Shown: positions 54,878-64,000 of the stretch, one piece after another
How positions within the stretch are numbered: the first letter of the stretch is position 1
Layout of the letters: each line of letters starts with the position of its first letter
Assembly: GCA_045864775.1 (NCBI GenBank)
Contig: BTVR01000003.1
Span: 35,484 to 99,483 of the forward strand
Length of the DNA: 64,000 nucleotides
Direction of reading: 5' to 3'
Source of the DNA: Macondimonas sp045864775
GTDB taxonomy: Bacteria; Pseudomonadota; Gammaproteobacteria; UBA5335
Made by a program: the position numbers and the translations under genes
The notes under the pieces: generated by a model
The model's input: the letters and a program-made list of their open reading frames with translations, nothing else
Told to the model about the DNA's origin: nothing
Database searches by the model: none

Positions 54878-55603
54878 TTACCGCGCCTCGACCCAGTCGG
54901 CCATGCGGGCGCGGATCCGCTTCACCGCCTGACCGTGGATCTGGCAGGCACGTGATTCGCTGACGCCCATCACCGTGCCGATTTGACGGAGATTGAGGTC
55001 CTGTTCGTAGTACAGCGACATCACCAGCCGCTCCTTTTCCGGCAATGCCGCCATCACGTCCGCGAGGACGGAGCGGAAGCCGTCGGCTTCGATCTGTTGC
55101 TCCGGATCGTCGTGATCGCCATCGCCCGGGATCTCGTCGGCATCGAATACGCCATTATCCGGCTCATCGAGGCTCAACACACGACAGCCGGCGGCGTCCT
55201 CGACGATCTGAAAGTACTGATCGAGGTCGATCTGCATGGCAGCCGCAATCTCGACAGGCTTGGCGACCCGCCCTAGCCGGTGCTCCAGTTCATGAACGAC
55301 AGCAGCCATCTCGCGCGCCTTGCGATGCACCGAGCGAGGCGCCCAATCGACTTTGCGGGTCTCGTCGAGCATGGCGCCGCGGATGCGAATGCCGGCGTAG
55401 GTCTCGAAGCTGGCGCCCTGATCAGCGTCATAGTTGCGGGCGGCCTCGAGCAGCCCGATCATGCCGGCTTGCATCAGATCGTCGATCTGCACGCTGGCCG
55501 GCAATCGGCTGGCGAGGTGCTGCGCGATCCGCCGTACCAGAGGCGCATGCTGAACGACCAGATCGTGTTGTTCGCGCGAAGTGATTTGAGCCGACTGCCT
55601 CAT
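54878..55603 (-). CDS. fliA: Flagellar sigma factor FliA (sigma-28)
   Basis: 241 residues. Region 2 is APLVRRIAQHLASRLPASVQIDDLMQAGMIGLLEAARNYD with FETYAGIRIRGAMLDETRKVDWAPRSVH, the class 3 sigma-28 pattern. Region 4 is LPEKERLVMSLYYEQDLNLRQIGTVMGVSESRACQIHGQAVKRI. It directs late flagellar and chemotaxis genes. The usual upstream neighbours flhF and fleN are not here; a 567-bp non-coding stretch lies instead. Confidence 0.97.
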   Translation of the reverse strand: MRQSAQITSREQHDLVVQHAPLVRRIAQHLASRLPASVQIDDLMQAGMIGLLEAARNYDADQGASFETYAGIRIRGAMLDETRKVDWAPRSVHRKAREMAAVVHELEHRLGRVAKPVEIAAAMQIDLDQYFQIVEDAAGCRVLSLDEPDNGVFDADEIPGDGDHDDPEQQIEADGFRSVLADVMAALPEKERLVMSLYYEQDLNLRQIGTVMGVSESRACQIHGQAVKRIRARMADWVEAR

Positions 55604-56170
55604 GACCTGTCTCCGTTATCGATCCGCCGGGTCGACGTGCCCGACACTGCCTTCCATCCCGAGTGCCAAAGTTTCGACGGAAGCACGTCCGATCGATTTG
55701 GCGACCCGTTAAAGCAGGAAGCATTCCAACCGGAAGAAGGTCGGCACAGAGTCAGTAACTGATTGTTAACAAAGGCCGGATGAGGCCGATAGACTCTTTA
55801 GAGAGCATCCCGCAACCGACGGAATTCTGGCGGCTGGCGCGTCCACAGGCGGAAACCCGCTGCTCCAGGCAAAGGATGGTCATCGCCTTGACGGGCACGG
55901 GAAATCCGCCGGCAGACCCGACAGAAGAGTGGATCCAGGAAGACGTGGCGCGCTGGGGCTGATCGGGGATTGCGCCCGCACGAGATGGCGGCAAGCGGCT
56001 GCGCAAGCTGGCCTGCCCGCCAGCCAAGCCGCTTGGTCACGAACGGATCGTGGGCATCCGGCTAGCGGATCACGGGCGGCGCAACTTGAAGCCGGCGTCG
56101 TTCAGGGACACGCGCCGGTTGAGCACGACAGACACGGCAGGAACTGACCCGCATCCAGGACTGAAAACCG
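55604..56170. other. 567 bp with no recognised gene
   Basis: No conserved protein motif is found in any frame. Near 55758-55772 there is a short AT-rich piece (TGATTGTTAACAAAGG) that could belong to a promoter. The place upstream of fliA normally holds fleN, so the break in synteny is notable. Confidence 0.5.
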
Positions 56171-56590
56171 TCAATGCCCCCAAACCGTGACGATCACCTC
56201 GCGCGTCACGGGCTCCAACCGGTGTTCCCACAGGAAGATCCCCTGCCAGGTGCCGAGCGCGCAACGGCCCCGCCGCACGGGAACGGTCAGCTCGACCTGG
56301 GTGAAGACCGCGCGCAGATGGGCCGGCATGTCGTCCGGTCCCTCGAGATGATGGCGGTAGCGGGGGTCGCCGTCGGGCGCGAAGCGCAGCGCAAACGCCT
56401 CCAGATCCGCGCGCACGGCGGGGTCGGCGTTCTCGCACAGGATCAAGGACGCGCTGGTGTGCCGCAAAAAGGCCTGGCACAGGCCGCTCTCGATGCCGGA
56501 GCGCTCGACCACGGCCTGCACGGCGGCAGTGATCTCCCACAGGCCGCGCCCGACGGTATGCCACGACAGCAATTCCTGCGTCAGCCGCAT
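56171..56590 (-). CDS. YjbQ/UPF0047 family protein
   Basis: 139 residues. Family motifs: VERSGIESGLCQAFLRHTSASLILCENADPAVRADLEAF (in parts), PRYRHHLEGPDDMPAHLRAVF, and the C-terminal ALGTWQGIFLWEHR. The conserved H-T-S-A and H-x-x-E-G-x-D-D-M-P-A-H form the active centre; some members have weak thiamine phosphate synthase activity. It is 11 bp downstream of the MBL-fold gene and is likely cotranscribed. Confidence 0.94.
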   Translation of the reverse strand: MRLTQELLSWHTVGRGLWEITAAVQAVVERSGIESGLCQAFLRHTSASLILCENADPAVRADLEAFALRFAPDGDPRYRHHLEGPDDMPAHLRAVFTQVELTVPVRRGRCALGTWQGIFLWEHRLEPVTREVIVTVWGH

Positions 56591-56601
56591 GCTCGGACCG
56601 T

Positions 56602-57240
56602 TCAGCCGTAGCGACCCGAGACGAAGGGATTGCTGCGCCGTTCCTCGCCGAACGTGGAGGTAGGGCCGTGTCCGGGCACGAAGCGGACCTGATCGCCCAG
56701 CGGGAACAGCTTCTCGCGAATGCTGCGGATCAGCGTGTCGTGATCGCCGCCGGGAAAGTCGGTGCGCCCGATGGAACCGGCGAAGAGCACATCGCCCACC
56801 TGCGCGAAGCCCGCCTCGGGCTCAAAAAACACCACATGGCCGGGCGTGTGGCCGGGGCAATGCAGTACCTGCAGCGTGAACGCGCCCACGCTGACGGTAT
56901 CGCCTTCTTCCAACCAGCGATCGGGCGTGAAGGCGCGCCCGCCGAAGCCCATCATCTGGGCCTGCTGCGGCAGCATCTGGAGCCAGAATGCATCGGCCCG
57001 ATGCGGCCCCTCCACCGGGATGCCCGTCGCCTCGGCTAGCTCCGCCACGCCGCCGACGTGATCGAGGTGGCCGTGGGTGACCAGGATGCGGGTGAGGTTC
57101 AGTTCATGCTTGGCCAGCACCGCGCGGATGCGCGCGACCTCCCCACCCGGATCGACCACGGCCGCCTCGCGCGTCTGTTCGCACATCAGGATGGTGCAGT
57201 TCTGGGCGAAGGGGGTGACGGGGAGGACAGCGTATTTCAT
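56602..57240 (-). CDS. MBL-fold metallohydrolase (YcbL/glyoxalase II-like)
   Basis: 212 residues from the ATG at 57240. The zinc motif is LVTHGHLDHVGG (T-H-x-H-x-D-H), followed by LHCPGHTPGHVVFFE, GDVLFAGSIGRTDFPGGD and VPGHGPTSTFGEERRSNPF. The end SNPFVSGRYG is typical of the YcbL group of glyoxalase II-like hydrolases. It is divergent from the di-heme protein. Confidence 0.94.
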   Translation of the reverse strand: MKYAVLPVTPFAQNCTILMCEQTREAAVVDPGGEVARIRAVLAKHELNLTRILVTHGHLDHVGGVAELAEATGIPVEGPHRADAFWLQMLPQQAQMMGFGGRAFTPDRWLEEGDTVSVGAFTLQVLHCPGHTPGHVVFFEPEAGFAQVGDVLFAGSIGRTDFPGGDHDTLIRSIREKLFPLGDQVRFVPGHGPTSTFGEERRSNPFVSGRYG

Positions 57241-57320
57241 GGGTAAACCTGCGGCTGGCGCGGCGGCGGCGAACCGCGGTGACACGCTTTTGACATCGTG
57301 CGTCCGGATACTTCACGGCC

Positions 57321-58946
57321 ATGATAACCACTCCACCACAGCGGCGTCGTCTGATCCGCCGGCTTTCCGTGGCCGTCGCCTTGAGCCTGAGTCATGGCGC
57401 CGTCCCTGCGGGACCGCACCCCGCCGCGTGGGACACGGCCTACCGGCGCGTGCTCTCCAACCCCGAGGCCGTGATCCCGCCGCAGTGCTATACCCGCACC
57501 GAGGGCCGCTTCAATCCCTGCTACACCTGCCACCAGTCGCGCCCCGCCTCGGAAGGTCGGCCCAACCTCATGGACGATGGCCACCTACAGGGCGCCTATA
57601 CCTTCTCGGACATCGGACGCGAGAACCACTGGACCAATCTGTTCGTCGACCGGCGCGCCGCCATCGCCGCCATCTCGGATGCCGAAATCAGTCGCTACGT
57701 TGCGGCCGACAACTACACGCCGCTCATCGAGACGGCGCGCCGCCGCAGCTTCCGAGGCTGGGTGCCCGATCTCGCCGAGCTGGCCGACCCCGCGCGCGCC
57801 TTCGACGCCCAAGGCCGGGCGCGCGACGGCAGCGGCTGGGTCGCGTTCCAGTACAAGCCGCTGCCCAGCACCTTCTGGCCCACCAACGGTTCCTTCGACG
57901 ACGTCATGATCCGCCTGCCGCCGCCCTTTCGGCTGGATGCCGCCGGGGCGCCGTCCTGGCCGGTCTATCTGGCCAACCTGGCCATCCTGGAAGCCGCCAT
58001 CAAGGGCGTGGACGCTCTCGAAACGCCGCCCATCGACGAGCGCGTGGTGGGCGTGGATCTCGACGCCGATGGACGCCTGGGCCGCGTCACGCGCCTGCGC
58101 CGGCTGGCTCATTACCTGGGCGGGGCGTCCGGCGTTCCGGTCGTTGCCCATCTTTATCCCGTCGGCACCGAGTTTCTGCATACCGTGCGCTATCTCGCCG
58201 TCGATGCGCAAGGCGGGATCCATCCGGCGGCGCGTATGAAGGAAGTGCGCTATCTCGTCAAGGAGCGCTGGCTGGAGCCGGCCGATCTCGGCGCGCTCTA
58301 CGATGAGGAAGCTTGGGAAAAACAACAGGGCTTTCTGCCGCAGATGGGCTGGCAGGCCGAGCGCGGCGCGGTGAACGGCTTCGGCTGGCGGCTGCAGGGC
58401 TTCATCGAGGACGCAAAAGGGGACCTGCGCCCGCAGACCCAGGAAGAAACCTTCTTCTGCAAGGGCTGCCACAGCTCGATCGGCGCCACCATCGACCAGA
58501 CCTTCGCCTTTGCGCGCAAGATCCCGGGCGCCCGCGGCCAAGGCTACCTCGACCTGCGCGGCATGCCCGACGCGCCGATGATGGGCGAGGTGGAAGGCGA
58601 GATCCGCCAATATCTGCGCCGCGTCGGCGGGGGCGACGAATTTCGCGCCAACGACGAGATGCGCGCCCGCTGGTTCGGCGCGGACGGACAGCCCGATACG
58701 GCTCGGCTGGCCCAAGCCAAGGACGTCCACACCCTGATCACTCCCAGTCCCGCGCGCGCGATGGCGCTCAACAAGGCCTACCTCGGCATCGTGCGTGAAC
58801 AGTCCTTCACGCGGGGACGCGATGCCACGCTGACCCCCACCGCGAACGTCTACCGCCAGATAGACCCCGACGTGCCGCCACTCGCGCCCGAGCATCGCGC
58901 GCAGGGGAACCTCCTGCTGGACTGGTCATCCGCGCACCAACGCTGA
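57321..58946 (+). CDS. Secreted di-heme cytochrome-like protein of unknown function
   Basis: 541 residues with a signal peptide (RRLSVAVALSLSHGAVPAG). Two c-type heme sites: CYTCHQ (about residue 73) and CKGCHS (about 378). The 300 residues between them hold WTNLFVDRRAAIAAISDAEI and DGSGWVAFQYKPLPSTFWPT, and GVDLDADGRLGRVTRLRRLAHYLG suggests a calcium site. It is larger than a plain cytochrome, so it may be an enzyme with two hemes or a carrier fused to another domain. I do not know the family. The next gene is PhoX-like, on the same strand, 104 bp later. Confidence 0.85.
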   Translation: MITTPPQRRRLIRRLSVAVALSLSHGAVPAGPHPAAWDTAYRRVLSNPEAVIPPQCYTRTEGRFNPCYTCHQSRPASEGRPNLMDDGHLQGAYTFSDIGRENHWTNLFVDRRAAIAAISDAEISRYVAADNYTPLIETARRRSFRGWVPDLAELADPARAFDAQGRARDGSGWVAFQYKPLPSTFWPTNGSFDDVMIRLPPPFRLDAAGAPSWPVYLANLAILEAAIKGVDALETPPIDERVVGVDLDADGRLGRVTRLRRLAHYLGGASGVPVVAHLYPVGTEFLHTVRYLAVDAQGGIHPAARMKEVRYLVKERWLEPADLGALYDEEAWEKQQGFLPQMGWQAERGAVNGFGWRLQGFIEDAKGDLRPQTQEETFFCKGCHSSIGATIDQTFAFARKIPGARGQGYLDLRGMPDAPMMGEVEGEIRQYLRRVGGGDEFRANDEMRARWFGADGQPDTARLAQAKDVHTLITPSPARAMALNKAYLGIVREQSFTRGRDATLTPTANVYRQIDPDVPPLAPEHRAQGNLLLDWSSAHQR

Positions 58947-58951
58947 TGCAA

Positions 58952-58969
58952 CTGTCGCCGAACTGACAC
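58952..58969 (+). promoter_or_regulatory. Weak Pho-box-like direct repeat
   Basis: CTGTCGC-CGAA-CTGACAC has two seven-base repeats at the 11-bp step of a Pho box (CTGTCAT). Each matches five of seven positions. It stands 82 bp before the PhoX-like gene, a place that would make sense, but the match is weak. Confidence 0.3.
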
Positions 58970-59050
58970 GCCGCTTTCACCATTTCATCGCTGCGGCGGC
59001 TCTAGGCTGTGCGCGTCGTGTACACCCATCGCTCTATTGGAGGACGTTTC

Positions 59051-60544
59051 ATGCGCCGTCGCCCCACCCTGGCCTTGCTTGGTCTAGGCCTGATGATGTC
59101 AGGAACCGCTTCGGCCGCCGATTTCGGCGAGCTGATGCAAAAGCAGCTCGAGACGGGCACCGCCCGGCTGTTCGGTTTCACCAAGCCGATCACCGCCTCG
59201 GCGACGATGCCTTCCGGTTTCGCCCGTGCACCAGAGGGCCAGCCGGCGAGCGCCCAGATCGTGCTCGCACCGGGCCTGCAGGTGCGCTACCTCACGCGCA
59301 CCGCAGCGGACAAGACCGATCAAATGGCCCTCTGGCCCAACGACACGGCGCCTACCCACCTCATCACCTGCGTGGAAGAATTCGAGCGTCAGGTGATCGG
59401 GCAATTCGCGAACGGCACGGAAAAATACAATCCCTCCGTGCAACGTATCCGCCTCGCCGACGGCAAGGTCGAGACCATCCTGCGCGGCATGGCCGGTTGC
59501 GACGGCATCCGCCGCACCCCGTGGGGCACGATCCTCGCCACCGAAGAGGCCAGCGACGGCCAGGTCTATGAGATCCTCAATCCGCTGCAGCTGACCGATC
59601 TCACGCTCACCGGGCGCGGCACCGCGAATCTGTTCGATCCCACCGGCGCCACCGTGACCGACACGGCCGGCAAAGTCGCCCTGCGCAGCGCCCTGCCGAA
59701 GATGGCGTGGGAAGGACTGGCCATCACCGCCCAAGGCGTCGTGATCGCCGGCGATGAACTGCGACCCGGCTCCTACACGGACGCCCGCACCAGCACCAGG
59801 GACACCGACGGCGGCGCGCTGTTCAAGTTCGTCCCCACGACCCCGGCCACCAGTTCCAGTATCGCCAACCTGAACCAGTCGCCGCTGGCCGCCGGCAGCG
59901 TCTACGCGCTGCAGGTGTCCTGCGTCGACAACAAGCAGCAGTTCGGCCAAGGCTGCGAAGTCGGCCAGGCCGCCTGGGTTGCCGTCACCGCCGCCAATGC
60001 CCGGGTCGATGCCAACAACGCCGGTGCGACCGGCTACTATCGTCCCGAAGACCTGCACGACGATCCCGGCTATCAGGGCGAAGGCCTCCGGTTCTGCTGG
60101 ACCAATACGGAAAATGCAGCCGCCGAGAACTATGGCGAAGTGATGTGCGGCATCGATCGCGCGCCCCTCACTGCCGGCGCCAACCGGACGGTGACCGTGA
60201 ACCGCTTCGTGGAAGGTGACGCCGATTTCAACCAGCCGGACAACCTGGCCTTCCAGCCCGGCACGCGCAACGTCTATGTGATCGAGGACAACCCGCACGG
60301 CGACGTCTGGGCCTGCCTCGCGGACGGCGTGGACCGCGACATCAAGACCGATGGCTGCGTGAAGATGCTGTCCGTGGTGGACGAATCGGCTGAGCCCACC
60401 GGCTTCTTGTTCAGCGGCGACGGCCGCACCGCTTTTGTCTCGATTCAGCACAGCGCGGATCCGGCCGATGGCAGCATGGACGCGGACGGCTACGGCACCG
60501 ACGATGTGCTGATGATCACCGGCTTCAAGACCGTGCGTCCCTGA
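59051..60544 (+). CDS. PhoX-like secreted protein (DUF839)
   Basis: 497 residues from the ATG at 59051, with GGAGGA before it. The signal peptide is LALLGLGLMMSGTASA, without a twin-arginine motif, unlike real PhoX. DUF839 propeller marks are HLITCVEEFERQ, GTILATEEA, KMAWEGLAITAQGVVIAGDE, QPDNLAFQPGTRNVYVIED and GFLFSGDGRTAFVSIQHS. PhoX phosphatases bind iron and calcium through a conserved cysteine and acids; a Cys in TCVEEFE is present. It may be a phosphatase, but the whole set of ligands was not checked. Confidence 0.8.
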   Translation: MRRRPTLALLGLGLMMSGTASAADFGELMQKQLETGTARLFGFTKPITASATMPSGFARAPEGQPASAQIVLAPGLQVRYLTRTAADKTDQMALWPNDTAPTHLITCVEEFERQVIGQFANGTEKYNPSVQRIRLADGKVETILRGMAGCDGIRRTPWGTILATEEASDGQVYEILNPLQLTDLTLTGRGTANLFDPTGATVTDTAGKVALRSALPKMAWEGLAITAQGVVIAGDELRPGSYTDARTSTRDTDGGALFKFVPTTPATSSSIANLNQSPLAAGSVYALQVSCVDNKQQFGQGCEVGQAAWVAVTAANARVDANNAGATGYYRPEDLHDDPGYQGEGLRFCWTNTENAAAENYGEVMCGIDRAPLTAGANRTVTVNRFVEGDADFNQPDNLAFQPGTRNVYVIEDNPHGDVWACLADGVDRDIKTDGCVKMLSVVDESAEPTGFLFSGDGRTAFVSIQHSADPADGSMDADGYGTDDVLMITGFKTVRP

Positions 60545-60869
60545 TCGCATCCATTGGACGTCCGGCGCGCGGACTGCCGCTTGCGCGCTTCGGCGATCGA
60601 TTCTCCCCGCGTGGTCGCGGACCGCGCGGGTTTTTCATGCGTCGCCGCTGGAGCGGCCCAGCGCGTTGAAGGATGCCGCGCTGAACGAATTCATCCTCGG
60701 GGCAGCCCGCAGGGGAGAACGACGATACGCGCAAATTTCTTTTGACTGTGGCCGAAACCCGAGGGCCAGCTCGGTGCCAGGCCACCCGGCCCGTTGCCGC
60801 TGCAATCCCACACCTGCCGCACCAGGGCTGGCGTCGACTCACTCCTCCGCACGCAGGCCATGGAACGGG

Positions 60870-61400
60870 CCAGACCTTGTGCATGCTGTACGCCTGCTCG
60901 TTCTCGTCGGACACGCGGCGAATCCGGGTACATGGCACCTCGTCATGCCGCGCGCCTTGCGGACGCAGGTCCGGAGGGTTGGCGCGGCACATGCGTGACG
61001 TCGACGGTGGATCGGCCTCACCTTGCAGGTCGGTTCGACCCCGTACCTCGCGGTGCGCGTCGGTGAACGCGGTCATGGCTTGAACCGACGGTCCAGCTCC
61101 GCCTAGGCGAAATACGCGCTGGCCTTGCGCAGGGTCTCGTTGGCTGCCGCACCTCACGCTGCAGCTGCTTGATTCGGTCCCGCTCGGCCGTTGTTACGCC
61201 CGGCCTCAGCCCATGGTCCCGCTCATGCCGGCGAACCCACAGTCGCAGCGTCTCGGCCTCACAGCCGAACTTCGCCGCGATTGAGCGGTGTTGCGGCCCA
61301 TCGCGATTCACGCTCGCCTCGCTGCGCGGACACCATCCGCACCACGCACTCATAACGCCCGGTAGGTACCGCGTACGCTGCGCGCTCCTCTCAAAGAATG
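60870..61400 (-). mobile_element. Decayed IS3-family insertion sequence
   Basis: Minus-strand pieces of both IS3 transposase frames. The OrfA remains are VVRMVSAQRGERESRWAA, then in another frame RSIAAKFGCEAETLRLWVRR and TTAERDRIKQLQREVR, then in a third frame NETLRKASAYFA, where a TAG stands for the usual Gln, followed by AELDRRFKP. The OrfB start is MTAFTDAHREV, continuing to RIRRVSDENEQAYSMHKVW, after which similarity is lost. At least two frameshifts and one stop make it inactive. No terminal repeats were found. The rest of 60545-61574 holds no recognised gene. Confidence 0.8.
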
Positions 61401-61574
61401 GAGCCTCGGAGAGAGCCGGGGCGGCTCAAGCGGGGCCACGCACCACATCCATCGGACCAACCATCGCGGGCTTTGCCCAAGCGCACCGCCGACATCTGAA
61501 AACGTAGACGCACCGCCCGCCTAAAGCGAACGAATCGCTATAATGGCCCACCCTTGTCACGCCTCCTTCGGCAG

Positions 61575-62714
61575 ATGAGTTCCATGGTGCGCGACCCCCA
61601 GCCCTTGCCGAAGGCAATCGAAACGCCGATCGATCGCTATCGATCCGACCTGGCGCGCGGACACCTCGTTGCCGACGCGGCTCAAGAGCGCGTCATCCAA
61701 CGACTGGACGCATTGCATCACCGTCTGATTGCGACTCATCCGCGTCACCGTTTGGGCAGTCGCTTCCTGAGAACCGTTCTCCGTCCGCGCTGGCCGGACG
61801 TCCAAGGAATCTATCTGTGGGGTGGTGTCGGCCGAGGCAAGACCTACCTCATGGACTGTTTTCACGAAAGTCTGCCTTTCCCGGAAACACTGCGGATCCA
61901 TTTTCATCTTTTCATGGCGCGCGTCCATGAGCAGTTGGCCGCCCACCGGGGACGACAAGACCCCCTGCGGCAGATTGCACAGGATCTCGCCGGCAAAACC
62001 CGGGTCTTATGCCTTGACGAATTCCTGGTTTCGGATATCACTGACGCTATGCTGCTGGGCCGATTGCTGGCACATCTTTTTGCGCAGGGGATCACGCTCG
62101 TCACGACGTCCAACGTGGAACCAATCGATCTGTATCGCGGCGGGCTGCAGCGACAGCAATTCCTTCCCGCCATCACGCTGCTGGAAAGCCGAACGGAAGT
62201 CGTTGAGATCGCTCCAGGGGAAGATTTCCGCTTGCGCACACGGACTGCCATGCGGACCTACCATACGCCAGCCGATAGGGCCGGGGAAGCGGCGCTCGCA
62301 AGCCAATTCGAACGTCTGTGCGCTCATCACCGCTCAAAGGATACGTACTTGACCGTACAGGGCCGCCGACTCCGCGCGCGAGCGATCGGCCAGCAGGTTG
62401 CTTGGTTCGAGTTCGACGTGCTCTGCGGCTCAGGCCGAAGTCAGCAAGACTATCTCGAGTTGGCAACGCGTTTCGAGACCTTGCTGATCAGTCGCATTCC
62501 CATCCTGGATGAGCGGCAGGAAGACGCTGCCCGGCGGTTGATTCATCTCGTGGATGTGGCCTATGACCATCGCTTGGCATTGTTTCTTACTGCCGATGCA
62601 GACGCCGCCACCATTTATCGGGGGAAAAAGCTGGCCTTCGAGTTCGCCCGCACCGCGAGTCGATTGCACGAGATGGGCAGTAACGCATACCTCGCCCAAC
62701 ACCGGCGACTATGA
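61575..62714 (+). CDS. zapE: Cell-division AFG1-like ATPase ZapE
   Basis: 379 residues from the ATG at 61575. Walker A is YLWGGVGRGKTYLMDCF and Walker B VLCLDEFLVSDITDAMLLGRL, the ZapE/AFG1 pattern (C-L-D-E-F). Sensor-like LVTTSNVEPIDLYRGGLQRQQFLPAI and the end KLAFEFARTASRLHEMGSNAYL follow. It binds FtsZ and is needed for division under low oxygen or heat. TATAAT at 61539-61544 is a probable -10. It is convergent with the rRNA operon. Confidence 0.95.
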   Translation: MSSMVRDPQPLPKAIETPIDRYRSDLARGHLVADAAQERVIQRLDALHHRLIATHPRHRLGSRFLRTVLRPRWPDVQGIYLWGGVGRGKTYLMDCFHESLPFPETLRIHFHLFMARVHEQLAAHRGRQDPLRQIAQDLAGKTRVLCLDEFLVSDITDAMLLGRLLAHLFAQGITLVTTSNVEPIDLYRGGLQRQQFLPAITLLESRTEVVEIAPGEDFRLRTRTAMRTYHTPADRAGEAALASQFERLCAHHRSKDTYLTVQGRRLRARAIGQQVAWFEFDVLCGSGRSQQDYLELATRFETLLISRIPILDERQEDAARRLIHLVDVAYDHRLALFLTADADAATIYRGKKLAFEFARTASRLHEMGSNAYLAQHRRL

Positions 62715-62790
62715 CCACGGGCTGCCGAACGGCCAATGAATGTACTCTCTACCGCATCTCGCTTATTCATCCAGAAGCGAGATTCTCGGA

Positions 62791-62823
62791 CAAAAAAAAC
62801 CCCCACTTACTAGGTGGGGGTTT
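62791..62823 (-). terminator. rRNA operon terminator
   Basis: Minus strand: AACCCCCACC-type stem CCCCCAC / GTGGGGG around CTAGTAA, followed by a run of eight T. It lies 10 bp past the 5S gene. On the plus strand the tail is TTTCAGG, so it may also stop zapE reading. Confidence 0.9.
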
Positions 62824-62833
62824 CAGGATAGGA

Positions 62834-62950
62834 GCCTGGCAGTGACCTACTCTCACATGGGGAAGCCCCACACTACCATCGGCGCTGAACGGTTTCACTT
62901 CCGAGTTCGGAATGGGATCGGGTGGTTCACGCTCGCTATTGCCGCCAGGC
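62834..62950 (-). rRNA. rrf: 5S ribosomal RNA
   Basis: 117 nt. The ends TGCCTGGCGG and the 3' complement CCAGGC pair as helix I. Inner parts CCCGATCCCATTCCGAACTC and GTGTGGGG...GAGAGTAGG are standard 5S sequence. It follows the 23S gene by about 90 bp on the same strand. Confidence 0.97.
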
Positions 62951-63039
62951 AAACTGGCTAGCCTCGTTTCTACGAGGCCGTTAAACCGAAATGTGATCTG
63001 GCGCGATGCGTCATGCAACAAAGACTGCTTGGGTGTTAT

Positions 63040-64000
<961 letters not shown>

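Overview
The window is a high-GC chromosomal segment from a gammaproteobacterium. The evidence is the FabA/FabB pair, the order tsaD / rpsU-yqeY-dnaG-rpoD-tRNA(CAU), an Fnr protein whose cluster cysteines fall at 20, 23, 29 and 122, and the RegB/RegA pair. It is draft sequence: a 100-N gap lies at 32048-32147 inside a short tandem repeat. No lower rank can be fixed. The cell looks motile (fliA, flgM and a sigma-28 promoter).

Layout. Positions 1-6.2 kb hold the 3' part of a YjdF-like membrane gene and a urea ABC transporter, urtBCDE. The transporter is preceded by an odd chimera, in which the N-terminus of a sensor kinase is joined in frame to the C-terminus of UrtA, next to its response regulator. 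Positions 6.4-28.3 kb are mostly housekeeping: pyrD, trmL, gpsA, secB, a glutaredoxin, a rhodanese, envC, ctpA, regBA, rsmJ, glmS, folK, folB, tsaD, rpsU, dnaG, rpoD and a CAU tRNA. Positions 28.4-47.3 kb are accessory metabolism. Positions 47.3-57.2 kb return to core genes: pdxH, fabAB, hemN, fnr, pyk, flgM-fliA, yjbQ and an MBL hydrolase. Positions 57.3-62.7 kb hold a secreted di-heme protein, a PhoX-like protein, an IS3 wreck and zapE. The right end is the 5S gene and the 3' part of the 23S gene, both on the minus strand.

The most interesting part is 28.4-43.9 kb. A copper membrane monooxygenase (PmoA/AmoA and PmoB/AmoB type, with the copper histidines of PmoB kept) is encoded without the expected C subunit. 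It is followed by an AmoD/PmoD-like anchored protein, a multicopper oxidase and a membrane-anchored cupredoxin carrying a Met-Asp-His-Ser-Gln repeat. Around it lie a PQQ dehydrogenase, an EthA-type Baeyer-Villiger monooxygenase, two alpha/beta hydrolases, an aldehyde dehydrogenase and a ferritin-like metallohydrolase. Together these could oxidise a short alkane or alkene: hydrocarbon to alcohol, to ketone, to ester, to acid plus alcohol. This is inference from gene content. No hydroxylamine or methanol dehydrogenase (MxaF/XoxF) gene is seen that would make it a nitrifier or a standard methanotroph.

Other points: a perfect Fnr-type site and a strong terminator frame a candidate oxygen-responsive small RNA between fnr and pyk. 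A second, near-perfect Fnr site lies before hemN. An 18-bp perfect palindrome lies between the BVMO and metallohydrolase genes. A thiolase-like protein lacking the usual cysteine is paired with a DUF35 protein lacking its zinc cysteines. A PilZ gene near fliA looks broken.
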